Shown piece after piece: positions 47,401 to 60,307 of a stretch of 64,000 nt of DNA. Origin of the DNA: Takakia lepidozioides (Eukaryota > Streptophyta > Takakiopsida > Takakiales > Takakiaceae); assembly GCA_030704615.1 (NCBI GenBank), contig CM060732.1, forward strand, positions 24,676,001 through 24,740,000. Reading direction: 5' to 3'. The notes below the pieces were generated by a model that searched no databases, had not been told where the DNA came from, and saw nothing but the letters and a program-made list of their open reading frames with translations. How positions within the stretch are numbered: position 1 is the stretch's first letter; the number at the start of each line of letters is the position of its first letter. Position numbers and translations under genes: made by a program.

Positions 47401-50400
47401 CTTGTTACAACTGGACTCTATCTCTGCAGCTTTGGACACGAATGAGGGTTTGCTGAAGCAGACTCTTTCTATCTTAGGTGAGTGATGCAACCCAGTGAAC
47501 TCTGACTTCCATTTCTGTGCTTGTCAAAGAAAGTTCATTCTGTGCACAAGGTCTTCAGATGAAAATCAGCACCCTTAGAAGAGATGTCAGTAAGTGAACC
47601 TCTATTGCAATCCTCATGTCAGCTTATCGCAACCCTCCATAGATATTGCCGGGTGCAGGTTATCCACCTGAAGATTGTGGTAGAAGCCTGTCGATTGATT
47701 TCATTGCAGGCTCCCTTATCAAAAGAACAGAAAAATAGTAGTTTGGTTCCTTGAAGAAACTCTCAGAGGCTGGAGTATTTCTTCTTAGAGCATTGAAAAG
47801 GCCCTCAAGGACCTATTCTATACAGAAGACAAGGCTGAGTGCACTAAAAAAGATGGTGTTGTTGAGTAGTGAATTATGGAATCTGTAAAAAGCAGAGCAT
47901 GTTTGGAAATCAGATCCAAGGGGCATGATGATCCAAAAGAGCTCCTTCTGACCCTCTCGGCTATTGCAAGCACAGTCTCTCTTTCGTCTTTTATGGCTAA
48001 GTAAACTGGGGTGTCTTTTCTCGCACTTAGTTGGTGGCTTATGCTTTAGCTCACTATTGCATATCCTGATCGTCGATTCTGCCTGTTGGGGTTTTTTGCA
48101 TTTTTATAGCAGCTGAGACTAACAAGTGAGTCCAAAGAAATAAATGTATCTTGGCCTATAGCACTTGGTATCAATTCTAACCACAGAGTAGCGGGTATTG
48201 GCATGGAAAATAGGAGGGTTATGTCATTGAATGAGGGTGGGACGCAGAAAGGATTGTTTTTCCCTGTAATATAGTGTTTAAGAGCCTAAAGCCAACCGCA
48301 CTTGTTTGAAGAAACAAAATTAGGGGTGTTGTGGATTAATTTTGTGCAGGTTTATGGAATAAAGCCAAGTTCCAAGATTTTGTGAGTATTGCGGCACTCC
48401 TGTGCTTTTCAGCAGTCCAAAACCATGGCCTCAAGGTGATGAGCTCCTTGTCAGCCACAGTGCAGCAGAGCCCTCAGCCACCTTTAGGTTGGGGTATCCT
48501 ACGGAATGGCAATGGCCGCTCGTTTCTTTTGTCGGTGTACGCTTCCCAGAATTTTGGTTATCTTCAGCAAGAAATCAACGCTTCTGGTATGAGGACCTAG
48601 TGTCTTGCTTAGAAACGCTGATCTCTCTCTCTCTGTGTGCAAACAAAAGAGTGTTGGTTGTATGACATGATTTTTCCTTGTTTTGCTGGCACCCTTTTAC
48701 TGCATACTGCTAAACAAATTAGCTTTGCTTCATGTTTTGCAGCAAATTGGGTGACAAAACACCTTTCGACAGTATCAGAGAGGATCCGATTCACCTACCA
48801 TATGTTTGGGACATACATTGCTTACACAACTGTTCTGCTGGTTATATATGGTGTGGATCAGAATTTTGTGTCTTTCGGATATCTGTGCTTGTTGCTGTTT
48901 TGGATAGTTGGGCGACAAGTGCTGGGAAGAAACAGGGCACACCTCTGGCTTCCCTTGATGGTGTTTGCCGGTGTGGTGTTTGTTATTCGCTATATCCTGA
49001 GTGTTTTTCCAGACCTCCGCACACAGGTGGATGCCTGGCTGTCATTGAAATCAGGCTTGGGCTTTGATACTGGAGCATCAGTGTTTCATCATCTATGGGA
49101 CCCATTGGCAATATTGATAGTCATACAACTCTTCAGGTTTGAGCGGGCACAAAACGTGCTCATACTGGAAGACTCAGATCAGGCGGGAGATCACATTGAT
49201 TCAAACTTGGGTTATGTTGGATTCATCAAACGGTTTCTCATTTTGCATTGCGGGAAACTTTTGTCTATTTCTGTGTTTTATGCGGCCATTTCCCCAGTGA
49301 GTGCAATTGGCTTCTTGTACCTCATAATGCTTGTAGTCACATGTAATATGTCCAAGACGTCTCGCCTGCCGGGCCAATCATATGCAATGTACACTGCCTT
49401 AATAGTGGCATGTGAGTACCTCTTTCAGATGTGGGGTCAACAAGCAGAGATGTTCTCACACCAAGCCCATGGGGATTTCGCCTTTTGGCTAGGGCTTCGG
49501 ATGTATGAGGTGGGATTTTGGGGTATAGAGGCTGGGTTAAGAAGCAAAGCATTGGTGCTGGTAGCATGCATCTTGCAGTGCACTACGCTCGGGTGGCTGG
49601 AGGTGTTACCTGCCTCTCTTCGAGTTGGTGAGCAGTATGAAGAGCCTTGCTTGCTGTTTCTTCCATACCCTCAGCGAAGCCGCAACCCTGTGCGATTCCC
49701 AGTTGAGATTGACCCGGTGCTGGAAAGAAACCAGACAAACTTGCCTTTTGGGCCCAGCACACCAGTAAACATCTCCCAACGAAGCCAGAGTTCAGAAGCC
49801 AACATGCCCCTTCTGTCTGAGTCAAGTACTGCACTGCCACACAGCAGGCAGCCACAAAGCATCAATGAACCTGAAACGAGTGGGCATCCTAACTTGGGCT
49901 CACCTTGGGGAAGTGCGTCGGATAGCCGGCGGTGGTCTAAGCGAGCCATGCTGCTGTTGAAGCAGGACAGGTATAAGGCGCAGCTACGGACATTGAGCAT
50001 CTTTCTGAAGCATATGGCAGAGCATTTCTGCCAGCTTTATGGTCTGGAGCTCACCATGCTGGCCCTGTTGGTGGGCAGCTTTGCGCTGCTCAATGTGGTG
50101 TCCCTGCTATACATTTTGGTGCTGGCAAGCTGCATTGTCCTAAGCAGGCATACATTACGGATGCTGTGGCCTTTCTTTGTGGTATTGTTTGCATGTGTGA
50201 TGGTTACTGAATATGCAGTGCTTGGAAAAGCACCTCCTCCTTGGAATGTTCCTTCGTGGTTTGGAACAGATGCGCCGTTTCAATGTCACAACTGTTGGAA
50301 TAGTCACCACAACCACTATGCATATTGCTGGAGGTGTTGGCTTGGTATGTCTGTCGCTCATGTCTTTTTCCTGGGGATAAGTTTCTTCTTGGTGTGTGGC

Positions 50401-53400
50401 AGAATTGGGTGGTCTGTTCATATAGTATACAATACTTATGTGGAATAGTAGGGCCTTCGGATTGACCCTATTGCTCTTTAGGAGCTATTAGATCTGCACT
50501 TCTTGATAACTCCTTTTCAGAATTATGCTAGGATTCTGTGGGTCATGTTGAGATTAATCATCCTTTCTTGAAACATGCACAGAAGTAGCAGCTTTGCCAG
50601 GTGGATTTGCAGGGCCTCTCCCCTCCCTTTCCCTGAATCAGATGAATGAGGAGAAATGTGTCTGGATGTTGGTTGGGGTGTTTGTAGGAGTGGTGGTTGA
50701 TGACCGACAAACACTGGTGGCCCATTTCATGGTGTTCCTGGTGGGCTCTTTCCAGCTACGTGCTAACATGTCAGCAGGAGGCTTAGACACACGCTCCTTG
50801 CATGCAGCCATTATCCCAGCGAGTGATAGGTTAGCCTGGAAAGCAATCTCGTATGAAACAACGACCCAATGGACATGGCTGGACCATTTGCGCTTTTTCT
50901 TCTACTGCTACCTCCTTCACGTTGTTCTATTGTTGTTGTTTGTGACTGGAACCCTGCAGTACGATGTTTTGCACTTGGGGTACCTTGCATTCTCTCTGAT
51001 TTTCTTTCGCATGGGTGGCACCATCATGGAGCGCCGCAACAGCATCTTCTGGTTCTTACGCCTCTACAACTTCATCCTCATTGGGGCATCACTGATCTAC
51101 CAGGCACCCTACTTTGGCAACTTGGGTAGCCAGACGTGTACACTGCCGTTTGGGTTATATAACATTGTTGGCCTCTACAAATATGACTATGGCTTTCGCA
51201 TCACGGAACGGTCAGCCCTGGTAGATATCACTATCTTCTGTCTGGTGGGGCTGCAGGCCCACATCTTTCGGTCCCGTGAGTTTGAGCAGGTGCTACGCTA
51301 CCTTGAAGCACAGAAAGTGGAAGCACGGGCTCATGCACAGGTATACTCTTACACATTCTTCCCGCTTAAATGTGGGATGATGGTTTTCAAGATGTTTGCT
51401 TGTGCAGTCCATGGGCAGGTGATTTTCTGTGTCTGCCATTCCCAAACATTTGGATGTAATTGTTGCTCGATGCTCGTAGATGAGTTTCTCAGTGCTTTTC
51501 ACCCTCATTGAGTTGATTGGATTTGACATCATTGAGGGCGATATTCCGTGTATGCAGGAGCACAAAGCAGCGTGGAAGAAAGAGCAGCTGCAGCGCATAC
51601 GCGAGATGGACGAGCGCAAGCAGCAACGTCGCCAGCAAGTGGACAAGATGAAGTCTGATATGCTGCATATGCAACTACAATTGGAAGTGCTTGACTCTAC
51701 CGGGCCTATGTTTGAGCTGGCTGATCGTGGTGAGCCTATTCACCCATCAGCCTCACGCTTTTCATCACCTCAGTCCCCCAAACCCTCTCCTGGCAATCCT
51801 AGAGTCTTGGAGCGGCTTACATCTGAGACGGCAATGACCAGGGTGGCTGAGTCAGGGGTGATCCGGGGCTTGAGTTTTAATGAGGACCCTCCAGCAACCT
51901 CACCCTGTGTCAAACAACATGCTGGGCATTCAGATAGGAGTGATGAAGAGTACAGTAATGTTCGCCGTAGAAAAAGTGAACTTGTGAAAAAGAAGTTTTC
52001 AACTGCCAATGATACACATCTTGTGGAGAGATCTGAAAAAACAAAAGAGCTGCACCCTGACAGACCGCATAAAGCTGCAACAGACACTGTAGCACCCACC
52101 AGTGCATTGGCAGGCTTGGGCCCAGCAAGTCCTTTGCTGCCAAGCACCTCTAGAAAGGAAATGGAGAAAAAGGATCAACAAGATGACAGCAGAGCATCCC
52201 AGAGGCAGGGACTGCTGTCAGGCGTGCAGTTGCTGGAAGAAGGTGTTGCCCAGGTGCAGTCGCTGGGGAACAAAGCACTGGCTAATTTGGTGGGTCTTTT
52301 GAATTTGGAACAAGAGGATGACAGCATGGAAAGCTCTTCCACTGAAGATGAAGGCCACTTTGATATGGGAGGGGGCCATATCAAGGAAGCAGCGGGGTTT
52401 GACCAACCACACAATGTAGCAGAGGAAGGCTCTCAACAGTTGAGAATAAGTGAGACATGGCGGCGGCTGTGCATGGTGTGCTACTTCTTGTGGTGTCAGT
52501 TCCGTGGCAACACTGACATTGTCTGCTACTTTTTCTTTGTTCTTGTCTATGTATGGAATTTCAGTTTCTTGACACTTGTGTTTCCTGCTACCCTCTTTAT
52601 GTATGCACTGCTGGCAAACCCAGGCCCCAGCCAACACTTCTGGTTGGCCATGCTTATATACACGGAGTTAAACATTTTACTTCAGTATTGTTATCAGATT
52701 CGTGTGAAACATTGTGACCATAAGGACGTAACACAATGGTGGAGAAAATTCGGAATTCCAGGCGCAGAGATGACCCACTCTTTTGTTTTCAGTGTGCTTC
52801 CTCTCTTTCTGGTATACTTGGCTACCTTAATGCAGAGCTCCATCAAAGCTCGAGATGGGGAGTGGCTGTTTGTGAATGAAAGCAGGTCATTTTCCTCAAG
52901 TCGGCGCGTGTTGGATCCAGAGGGGCAGATTGAGGCCTCCCATAGGTTGGCTTTACATGAAAGGTTGAGGAAGTGTGGGAAATGGGTGAGGGACATGTTC
53001 GACAGCATCATAAGAGGGCTGTCCAGATACGTCCAAGCTCTAACAAGTGGCTCAGAGGCTCCTCCCCACTTCGTTCAAGTGTCTGTCCATGTGGGCAAGT
53101 GGCCAGAAGCAGGGATTCAGCCAGAGCGGATTGAGTCCGGATTTAATCGGCTCCTTGCTGCAGTGTGCCAATCTGGATCTAGGGATGTTCTCAAGGACAT
53201 GTGCAGTCGTGTACGCGTGGAGAGCATTGAAAGCAGTCCCGAAAACATGCATACAGCTCTGGCAGTGCTGGAGGTGATTTATGCAGCCCCTTCTCGACCA
53301 GGCCCAGCTAGTGTTCACTATCTTTCGCTCACACCAGCAGCTGATGTTGCGGCGGAGCTGCAGAAAGCAAAAGAGAATGGGCAAGTGGAGGCAAATGGAT

Positions 53401-56400
53401 TTCCTTACCCTATACTGTCGGTGATACCTGGGGGCAAGCGTGAAGTAGATTTGTATGCCTACATCTTCGGCACTGATTTAATTACGTTCCTGTTCGTGGC
53501 GCTCTTATATCAATCATTTGTGAAGGACAGTCCTGAGTTGCTGTATGCCACCCAAGTTGAGGACCAATTTCCCAAAGACTTTGTCTTTGTGCTTATGGTG
53601 CGATGTCTCTCCCTTTTCTGTTTCTTCATTGGCTCTAGTAAATTTTCATGCTGACTGGATCGGCTGGGTGGGGGTTGTTATGTACAAACTTGGCATGTGT
53701 GTCTTGGTCTTTTCATTCATGTCAAGCAGAAGACCTGCACAGCCATGTGTTTAAGTGATGAACAGAAGACTGAGATAGGGATGGATAGCCAGATAGATGC
53801 CAAGGGGGTGACAGTTATACTGAAGTGTGGAGCTTGTTGGTTGTGGTGGCACATTATGCAGACACTGTTCTTTTTTATTGTGGTTGACCGTGTGCTCTAT
53901 CTTAGCTCTTTTGCCACCGGCAAGGTGGCCTATTACTTTCTCAGCCTCTGTCTCTACACATCCTATGTGTCACAGTTTGTGTGGGGGATGGAGTACAGTG
54001 ATACCAACTACCATTTTCAGCTGTTGCCATTACGATTTTTCTACATGATGAAGGCGTTATCACTGGCACTGCAAGCGTTGCAAATAAAGTTCGGTCCCCC
54101 TCACAAGAGTGCCCTGTATGGCCAGTTTCTGGCAAGACGTGTGAATGCTCTCAGCTGGGTGGGTTTCCGTTTGTACCGGGCACTGCCCTTTCTGTTTGAG
54201 CTGCGCTGCGTGTTGGACTGGTCGTGCACCACCACTGCGCTCAACATGTATGACTGGCTCAAGGTGAGCTTTCATTCTCTCTTCAGCAGCATAGTTGAGC
54301 AATGTCTGTGCAAGATAAAGTTTCAAGAAACAAAAAATTGATGTTTTGGGCTTGAGCTTGTGGAAATGGCCTGAGTCATGTGCAATAGAAGAAAATCCCT
54401 TGCAGGTTAGTTTTACCATTATCAAGAAAAACTTAAACATTGAATGTGTTTGCTTCACATCGTGTTTCAAAAGCCAGGCATGAAAAGATAAGGTAAATGG
54501 GATTTTTTATTTTTGTTTGTTACCAAGCAGGGCTGTTCATTCCCTGTGAATGTCACCGTGACACACCCATGTGGGCATAGGCCCCGTGGGGTGCTAACCG
54601 TCCTGGAGCCGATTGTAGGGTCTTAGCTCACTAGGGGTTATCAGACTTGACCCAAATTACATCTTACATAACACTTTGTACTTGCTGGTGTGGCTCTACC
54701 ATGTGGAACAGCTGGAGGACATATATGGGAGTTTATTTCTCGTGCAGTGTGATATCAAGCTTGTGAGGGAGAGGCATCGGTTGGGGCAAAAGCAGGGAAT
54801 GTGGATCAAGTTCGGCAGTGGTGTACTCCTCTTTGCAATTCTCATCGCTGTCATATGGGCTCCCATGCTGGTGTGTGTTACCCCACACCTTTCATTTGAA
54901 CAAGTTTTCTGAAGGTGTGCATTGTTTACAATACCACCCTCATTGCATCTCTTGCAGTGTTCTGTGTGTGTGGTATTCTTCTGTTTGGATTGCAGAGAGA
55001 TATCTCGAACCAGCTGATACTTGCGGCCGAGTTTTGCACGACTCTTAAGCACCACACCACACTAACCGGGATCTATGCCCATATGTGAACAAATAATATA
55101 GGAAGCGCTGTGCTCATAGGAGCACACAGGAGTGCAATACTCCTCTGCCACTGTCATATATGTAAAATATGTCGATATGTCATAGCATATACTGAGCCCA
55201 TATGACAGCTGTGTTCATAGGAGCAGAGCATACTGACTTGACTCAGTATGAGGTATGGCATAGGCTCCTTGTAGATTTGCTGATGAAGGATTCCTGTGCT
55301 TTTGGGTGGCTGCACAGATCTATAGCAGTGGTAACCCAACCAACAATGTGAATCCCATCCAAGATGTCCATGGAGGCATTGAAGTCAAAACAGCGGGTGG
55401 AATGTTCAAACTTTATCAAACAGGCCTGTGCCATATTCACTCCTTGGATGTTTATCCAAGTGGCAGCTATTCCATACTGGCTGGTTATGACCCACGTGAT
55501 GTACAGATCATATGTTGTGAACCAGATGCAGCTGCTCTCTGGCTGATCCCACCTGGCACACTGCAGAGCTTGATACGCTCTATTGATGATGATGACCTGT
55601 CTTTCATTTCTTGGTGGGAATTTAACCGTGACCGACCAAAAGAGAAGGAACTAGCTCAGTATGTTGAAAAAGGGGTCAACATAAACACCAGCCTGGTGGG
55701 CCCTCAGTTGAAGGCCGTGTTGAATGGCACCCTGCATTCTGTCAACATACCTGATCTCTACCCTCGCTTTTTTCGAGTGCCTGGTTCTGGTGAAGTTCGG
55801 GTGTTGGAAAACACAGATGTAAGGCATCCTTTCCCAGAATTGTTACACTTGGTGTGCTTTATCCCTCTTATGCTGTGGTTTGCTCCTAATCTCTTTGTCC
55901 AGTCTGTAGAGGCACTAAACCAAGTACATGTGCATTTTGGTGTAAATAGTCTAATTGGTTGGTAGCTTGGGTGCATCTAACACAGCATGACAGTTGTTGC
56001 TGGGAAAGTCTATGACTATGCAGCTCTTTGCTTGCTGGCCTCCTGGAGTCATAGTTTAGAGCCTATTTGGTTGTTGGAAGTAGTGGCTTCTAGAAATTTG
56101 CAAATGACAATGAGCCAGCATATGGTTATTCTTATAAGCGAGTGTATGTTTGGAAGGGCCTTGTGAGTCTTTGGCGTTGAAGATTTTTCACACGTGGTGC
56201 TTGATTTGGTCTTGTGCAAGTGAAGACCCAGAAGGTTTCTGGCAACTTGACATTGAATCGAGGAGAAGGGACTTGGTGGTCATTCCTCCGGGATGGTGCC
56301 TCTGAGAGTGATGGCTGTGGCTCCATAATGGGCCCAATGGCCATCTCTGTATCAGAGGAAGTGCCTCCAAGTACGTTTCCATGTCTAATGCTGCTTGTTG

Positions 56401-57129
56401 TTGCTGCTGTTGAAGTTTCTTTCTTTCTTTCTATGTCCATGCTGTGTGCTGAAGTCAAACAGTGAAGGTCAGATATCTAGTGTTGACAAGTTTGATGATG
56501 TATATTTTTGGCCAACCAAACCATCTGCTGGTATTTGTGAACATCAATCAGACCACAAAAGAGCCCAGCATCATTGTACTGTAACCTCACACCTGCTTTC
56601 TTGGCACCCTCAAACGCCCCATGATCATTGTACTAAAGATGGCCCTCCGGATATTCATGTGCAGTGGGCTTAATAGGAGATTCTCTGAGTAAGTTCAGCA
56701 TCTGGAGTTTGTACATTACGTTTGTGTTGGCAGTGGGACGCTTTATTCGTCTGCAATGCTCTGATATCCGCATGCGCATTCCTTATGAAAACTTCCCCAC
56801 TTGTGACAGGTGTGGCCAGTCTGCCTTGCGTTGCTACTTGTGATTTTCCATGATTCTGGAACAACCTGTACTAATCCTGTTTGATTTAATGGAACAATGG
56901 TCCAACCATCTATCTTTTGAGGACCTCCAAAGTTTAGCACCGTGGGTAAAACTCTTATGGTGAGGGTGGTGGGTGGGTGATGATGGTGTGCAGGTTGTTA
57001 GCAATATGTGAGGACATATATGCAGCAAGGGCGGCAGGGGAGTTGGAGCTAGAGGAGGGTCTTTTTTGGACATTGATTAAGATCTATAGACAACCTTATA
57101 TTTTAATGGAATATACCAGAGTTGAGTAG
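41442..57129 (+). CDS. PIEZO: PIEZO mechanosensitive ion channel
   Basis: Twenty-two exons: 41442-41490, 41615-41695, 41940-42099, 42698-42831, 43171-43339, 43602-43791, 43946-44133, 44498-44582, 45579-45794, 46089-46266, 46959-47087, 47304-47477, 48350-48586, 48743-50344, 50688-51340, 51558-53597, 53862-54263, 54712-54870, 55318-55818, 56226-56370, 56677-56809, 56994-57129. They sum to 7761 bases, 2586 residues, with every junction phase matching. Plant PIEZO landmarks appear in order: NWSLISL, ASLCAFGLLLYVGYIFFAFPS, FVSFGYLCLLLFWIVGRQ, FRMGGTIM, KYDYGFRITERSALVDI, RALPFLFELRCVLDWSCTTT, the extracellular cap exon (YSSGNPTNNVNPIQDV to SLYPRFF-like LYPRFFRVPGSGEVR), then the pore helix (ITFVLAVGRFIRLQCSD) and C-terminal domain. 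It would form a trimeric stretch-gated cation channel, vacuolar in mosses and Arabidopsis. The starts of exons 1 and 20 are least sure. Confidence 0.92.
44757..45090 (+). repeat. Diverged duplication in PIEZO intron 8
   Basis: Two related segments, about 44757-44905 and 44945-45090, share in order gaggtgcactc/agacctt, a gtgggtg...gggag G-rich block, acacttgcag-like and ttggccttc words. It is an old tandem copy without coding content. Confidence 0.55.
46695..46791 (+). repeat. ggtac-rich simple repeat in PIEZO intron 10
   Basis: A stretch of repeated acggtacggta, acaatat and atcaatgatggta words, partly palindromic through GTAC. It could form hairpins. It has no coding role. Confidence 0.7.
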
Positions 57130-57384
57130 CGCCTTTTGATAAACTTACTGTAGTGGTCGATCGAATAGTTGCTCTATTGATTGGTCACTGTAGGCTGCCT
57201 TCCATTCTTGTGATGACCTCACTCCCAGGGGAGTTGTAGCCGTGGTGCTCGGAGTTGAGTAGCGCCTTTTGATAAACTTACTGTAGTGGTCGATCGAATA
57301 GTTGCTCTATTGATTGGTCACTGTAGGCTGCCCTCCATTCTTTTGATGACCTCACTCCCAGGCGAGTTGTAAGCGGTGGTGCTC
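57119..57384 (+). repeat. 133-bp tandem duplication across the PIEZO stop codon
   Basis: 57119-57251 and 57252-57384 are direct copies with a few differences. The unit begins gagttgagtag, so it includes the last codons and the stop of PIEZO; the second copy lies in the 3' untranslated region. The reading frame is unaffected. Confidence 0.92.
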
Positions 57385-60307
57385 TGACTAGGCTTTGAGT
57401 GTTGCCACTTACTAGGTCTCCTTACATTCGTGGAGTTACTCATCAGATTCTAAGAGCATGTGGCACAATTCCCTCTTGGGTGTATATACACCGAAAAAGA
57501 AAATATGGTCGAAGCATTTGATGAATGAGCACTGACATCTGAGTGAGTTTTGAGTCCCTTCATTCCAGTCTAAAGAATGTTTGATTTCATGCTCATGATG
57601 TTCATTCAGGAATCAGATTGTCTGTCTCCCCTGCTTGCATTGGCCAAGCTCCTGAACCATTGGTCAAGGTAAAGGAGCCCATGACAGTCTAGAGTCAGAC
57701 AAATTCACCCATGTTTCCTATGTTTGGAAGTTGATGTGGTGGAGTTACTACCAGATTACAGAATTCTGTAGGCAAATGATTCTACGCTCCAGACAGGTTG
57801 ACTGTGAGCTTTCAGGTTGGCTACACTTTGGACAGCTGCACCCATTAGACATGGGCGCCCACTTTTCGGGTCCCCGACCAATGCTGGAGGTGGGGAGGGG
57901 ATCAATCAAACCATTTCTATTAGCAGCACTGAGGAGGAGCACCATCATGGAAGTAATCAGTAATGTGGCGTGCAAATGTTTTCAGATCATGAGGGTTGCC
58001 TGAAGCTTTCATCAATCCTTCAGAATTTGTAGAGCTTGGCATCTGTTTAAAGCTTAATACTATCATCACCCCACTGTCTGCTCGAGAGCAACGTCCGGGT
58101 GTTCTTAGCTACTCCGATTGCTGCTCCGCATTTGAGATATGCAGGGACTTGTAGTCAATGCTGGAGTTATCCACATCACCTTCCTTGCCAATTTCTCTCT
58201 TTCAGGGTTTCAGTCAAGAAACAAATGGGATGGAGGCCCTGCGAAGTGCTACACACATGATTTATTGTATTCACCTTCGTTTACAGACTCCTGCCAACAT
58301 CAAGTTGGAAAGTGGATGCCCACTCTTCACTCTTTCTCTTAAGAGTATACATCCTCTGCTCTCTCCACATTTTCTCCCGCCCAGCTCCTATTTTTGTAAG
58401 TCTGTACCTAGCTGATGAGAGCCCAAGGCGACGGCATTCTGTGCGCTCCTCTGTAAGATCCAAGTCGCATGAGATTGAGATTTTTTCTGTTCCAAGCCAA
58501 TTACGAGGCTATAGATGCCACAAAGGTCAAAGTTTATGGACAGGGGATGAGCAAGAAGTCCAGCTGGAGATAGAAAAAAATGAGTGGACATGTCCGTCCA
58601 GCATTCAACTAGGAAGTTGCCAGCAGAGGCAAGTAGCCAGAAAGCCAGAATATGGATGAGGAGGAGGTTTGGAATTCGTTCTACAGCTTCGGTGGAACAA
58701 ACAATTCAATAACAGGGGATTTGAGGTGGGAAGGTGGGACTTTGAGGCAGTAACGTGAAGACATGTTATGTTACAGAGAAGCAGACAAGAAGATGCAGTG
58801 AAACCACGTACACTACACACGGCAGACCGCTGCCATACTTGACATACATAAGGTGGAGAGGTTACGCATCACTGCGGAGATGGACATATACCAGGATGTC
58901 AATCTCAGCCCTTCAACACACTTGTTTCGTTGACGCAGCATGAAAAGTTTGGCCTTCTTGTCGGCACTCGACACCCTTTTTTTTTGGTTGAGACTTGAGA
59001 CCCGAACCTTGGGGAATTTAGTATCCAGTGGAGGAATAGTCCTCATAGCGTTTGTATGCAAGGACTATTTCCCTCAGTCTGCTACCCACCTCACCAATTC
59101 AGCATAGGAACTAGTGTCGGGTCACGCGATTGTAACTACGGTTTGTCATTGTCGGCCAGAATACGCAGGGAAAGGTAAAGGAGGGAGGGATGGAATGTGG
59201 GTGCAGACCCCCCCAAAACGACAAAATTTCAAGCACAATAGTACCAACGAGGCAGATTGCTAGCGAGAAGAAACTGGTATGAATCGAGGTCCGGCCGGAG
59301 AAGGAGGCAGCTAGCGGTACGTAGCAAGAAAGAGAGCTATGAGATGGATCAGGTTAAAACTGAAACGTTGCTTCAAAATGTTGAGGCTTACTTCATCCTC
59401 TATGATAACTGCAGCTTTGCCCCTCTTTTTGCCCATTAAAATTTCCACTCTCCTGCTCTCTTGTGTGTTTGACATGTTATGGCTACTGCTTGCAGGCAAA
59501 TGTCCACAGAGCCAAAATATAGACATGGAGAAACTTTGGAATGACTCTTTTGGAGATCGCACTCAATGGGGGAACAATCAAGGCAGTAAGGTCAACCCCT
59601 GTTACATTGCATCAGAAGGCAGACCACCACAAGAACTTTCTTGCAGATTCATGAAAGTGCCCAGTCTCCCTCTTCTGTCTCACAAGGAGGCAGGGCCGTG
59701 GGTGCAGAACAATTCTGAGGGACCAGATGTCAATGAACCACTGTGGATCGGTGGTAGGGGGTCGATCGAAGACGCCCGCAAGCCCTGGCAGAGGGGAATT
59801 GTTGTATGTTAATTGCACCTCTTTTACAGATGCAGATCTCACTGACATCTCTTTGTCGGTTTCATGGGTGGACTGAGCCACTCATTGCATATCACAAAAA
59901 GTGGAGCTCTTGTGTTTGTGAAGACGGGGATAGTTCCTTTTCGCTCTTTCGACAGACACAACAGAAAAGGTTCTGGGCTTGCAGGGTGCATACGTATATA
60001 ATGGGGAGTTTTACCCAGATGTTGTAACTTTTGGCAGTGTAAAGTGGAAAACGGTTGTTAGAAATAGTTGTTGGTACTTGATGCATAAAAGGACAGCCAC
60101 AGCATTGCAGCTAGTGTCCAATTTGCTACACTCAGCTAGATGCATGCACTTTCATACTGTGTCTGGAAGGGTAATCAGCTCAGAAACCCTGTAGCACGGA
60201 GTACGTTCTTGCGTAATGGATCTTTCTTGGAAGTATGTAGGACGTTTGAGGTATATTGTGTGAGTGAGTATCAAGGTTTCTAACAAAAGAATTTTGAGTG
60301 ATGCAGG
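57385..60307. other. Intergenic: PIEZO 3' side and PPR upstream region
   Basis: No gene supported. The longest frame (59339-59812, +) encodes 157 residues with a hydrophobic start and no recognised domain. An acceptor-like tgcag just before the PPR start (about 60306) allows a spliced 5' leader for the PPR gene. Confidence 0.4.
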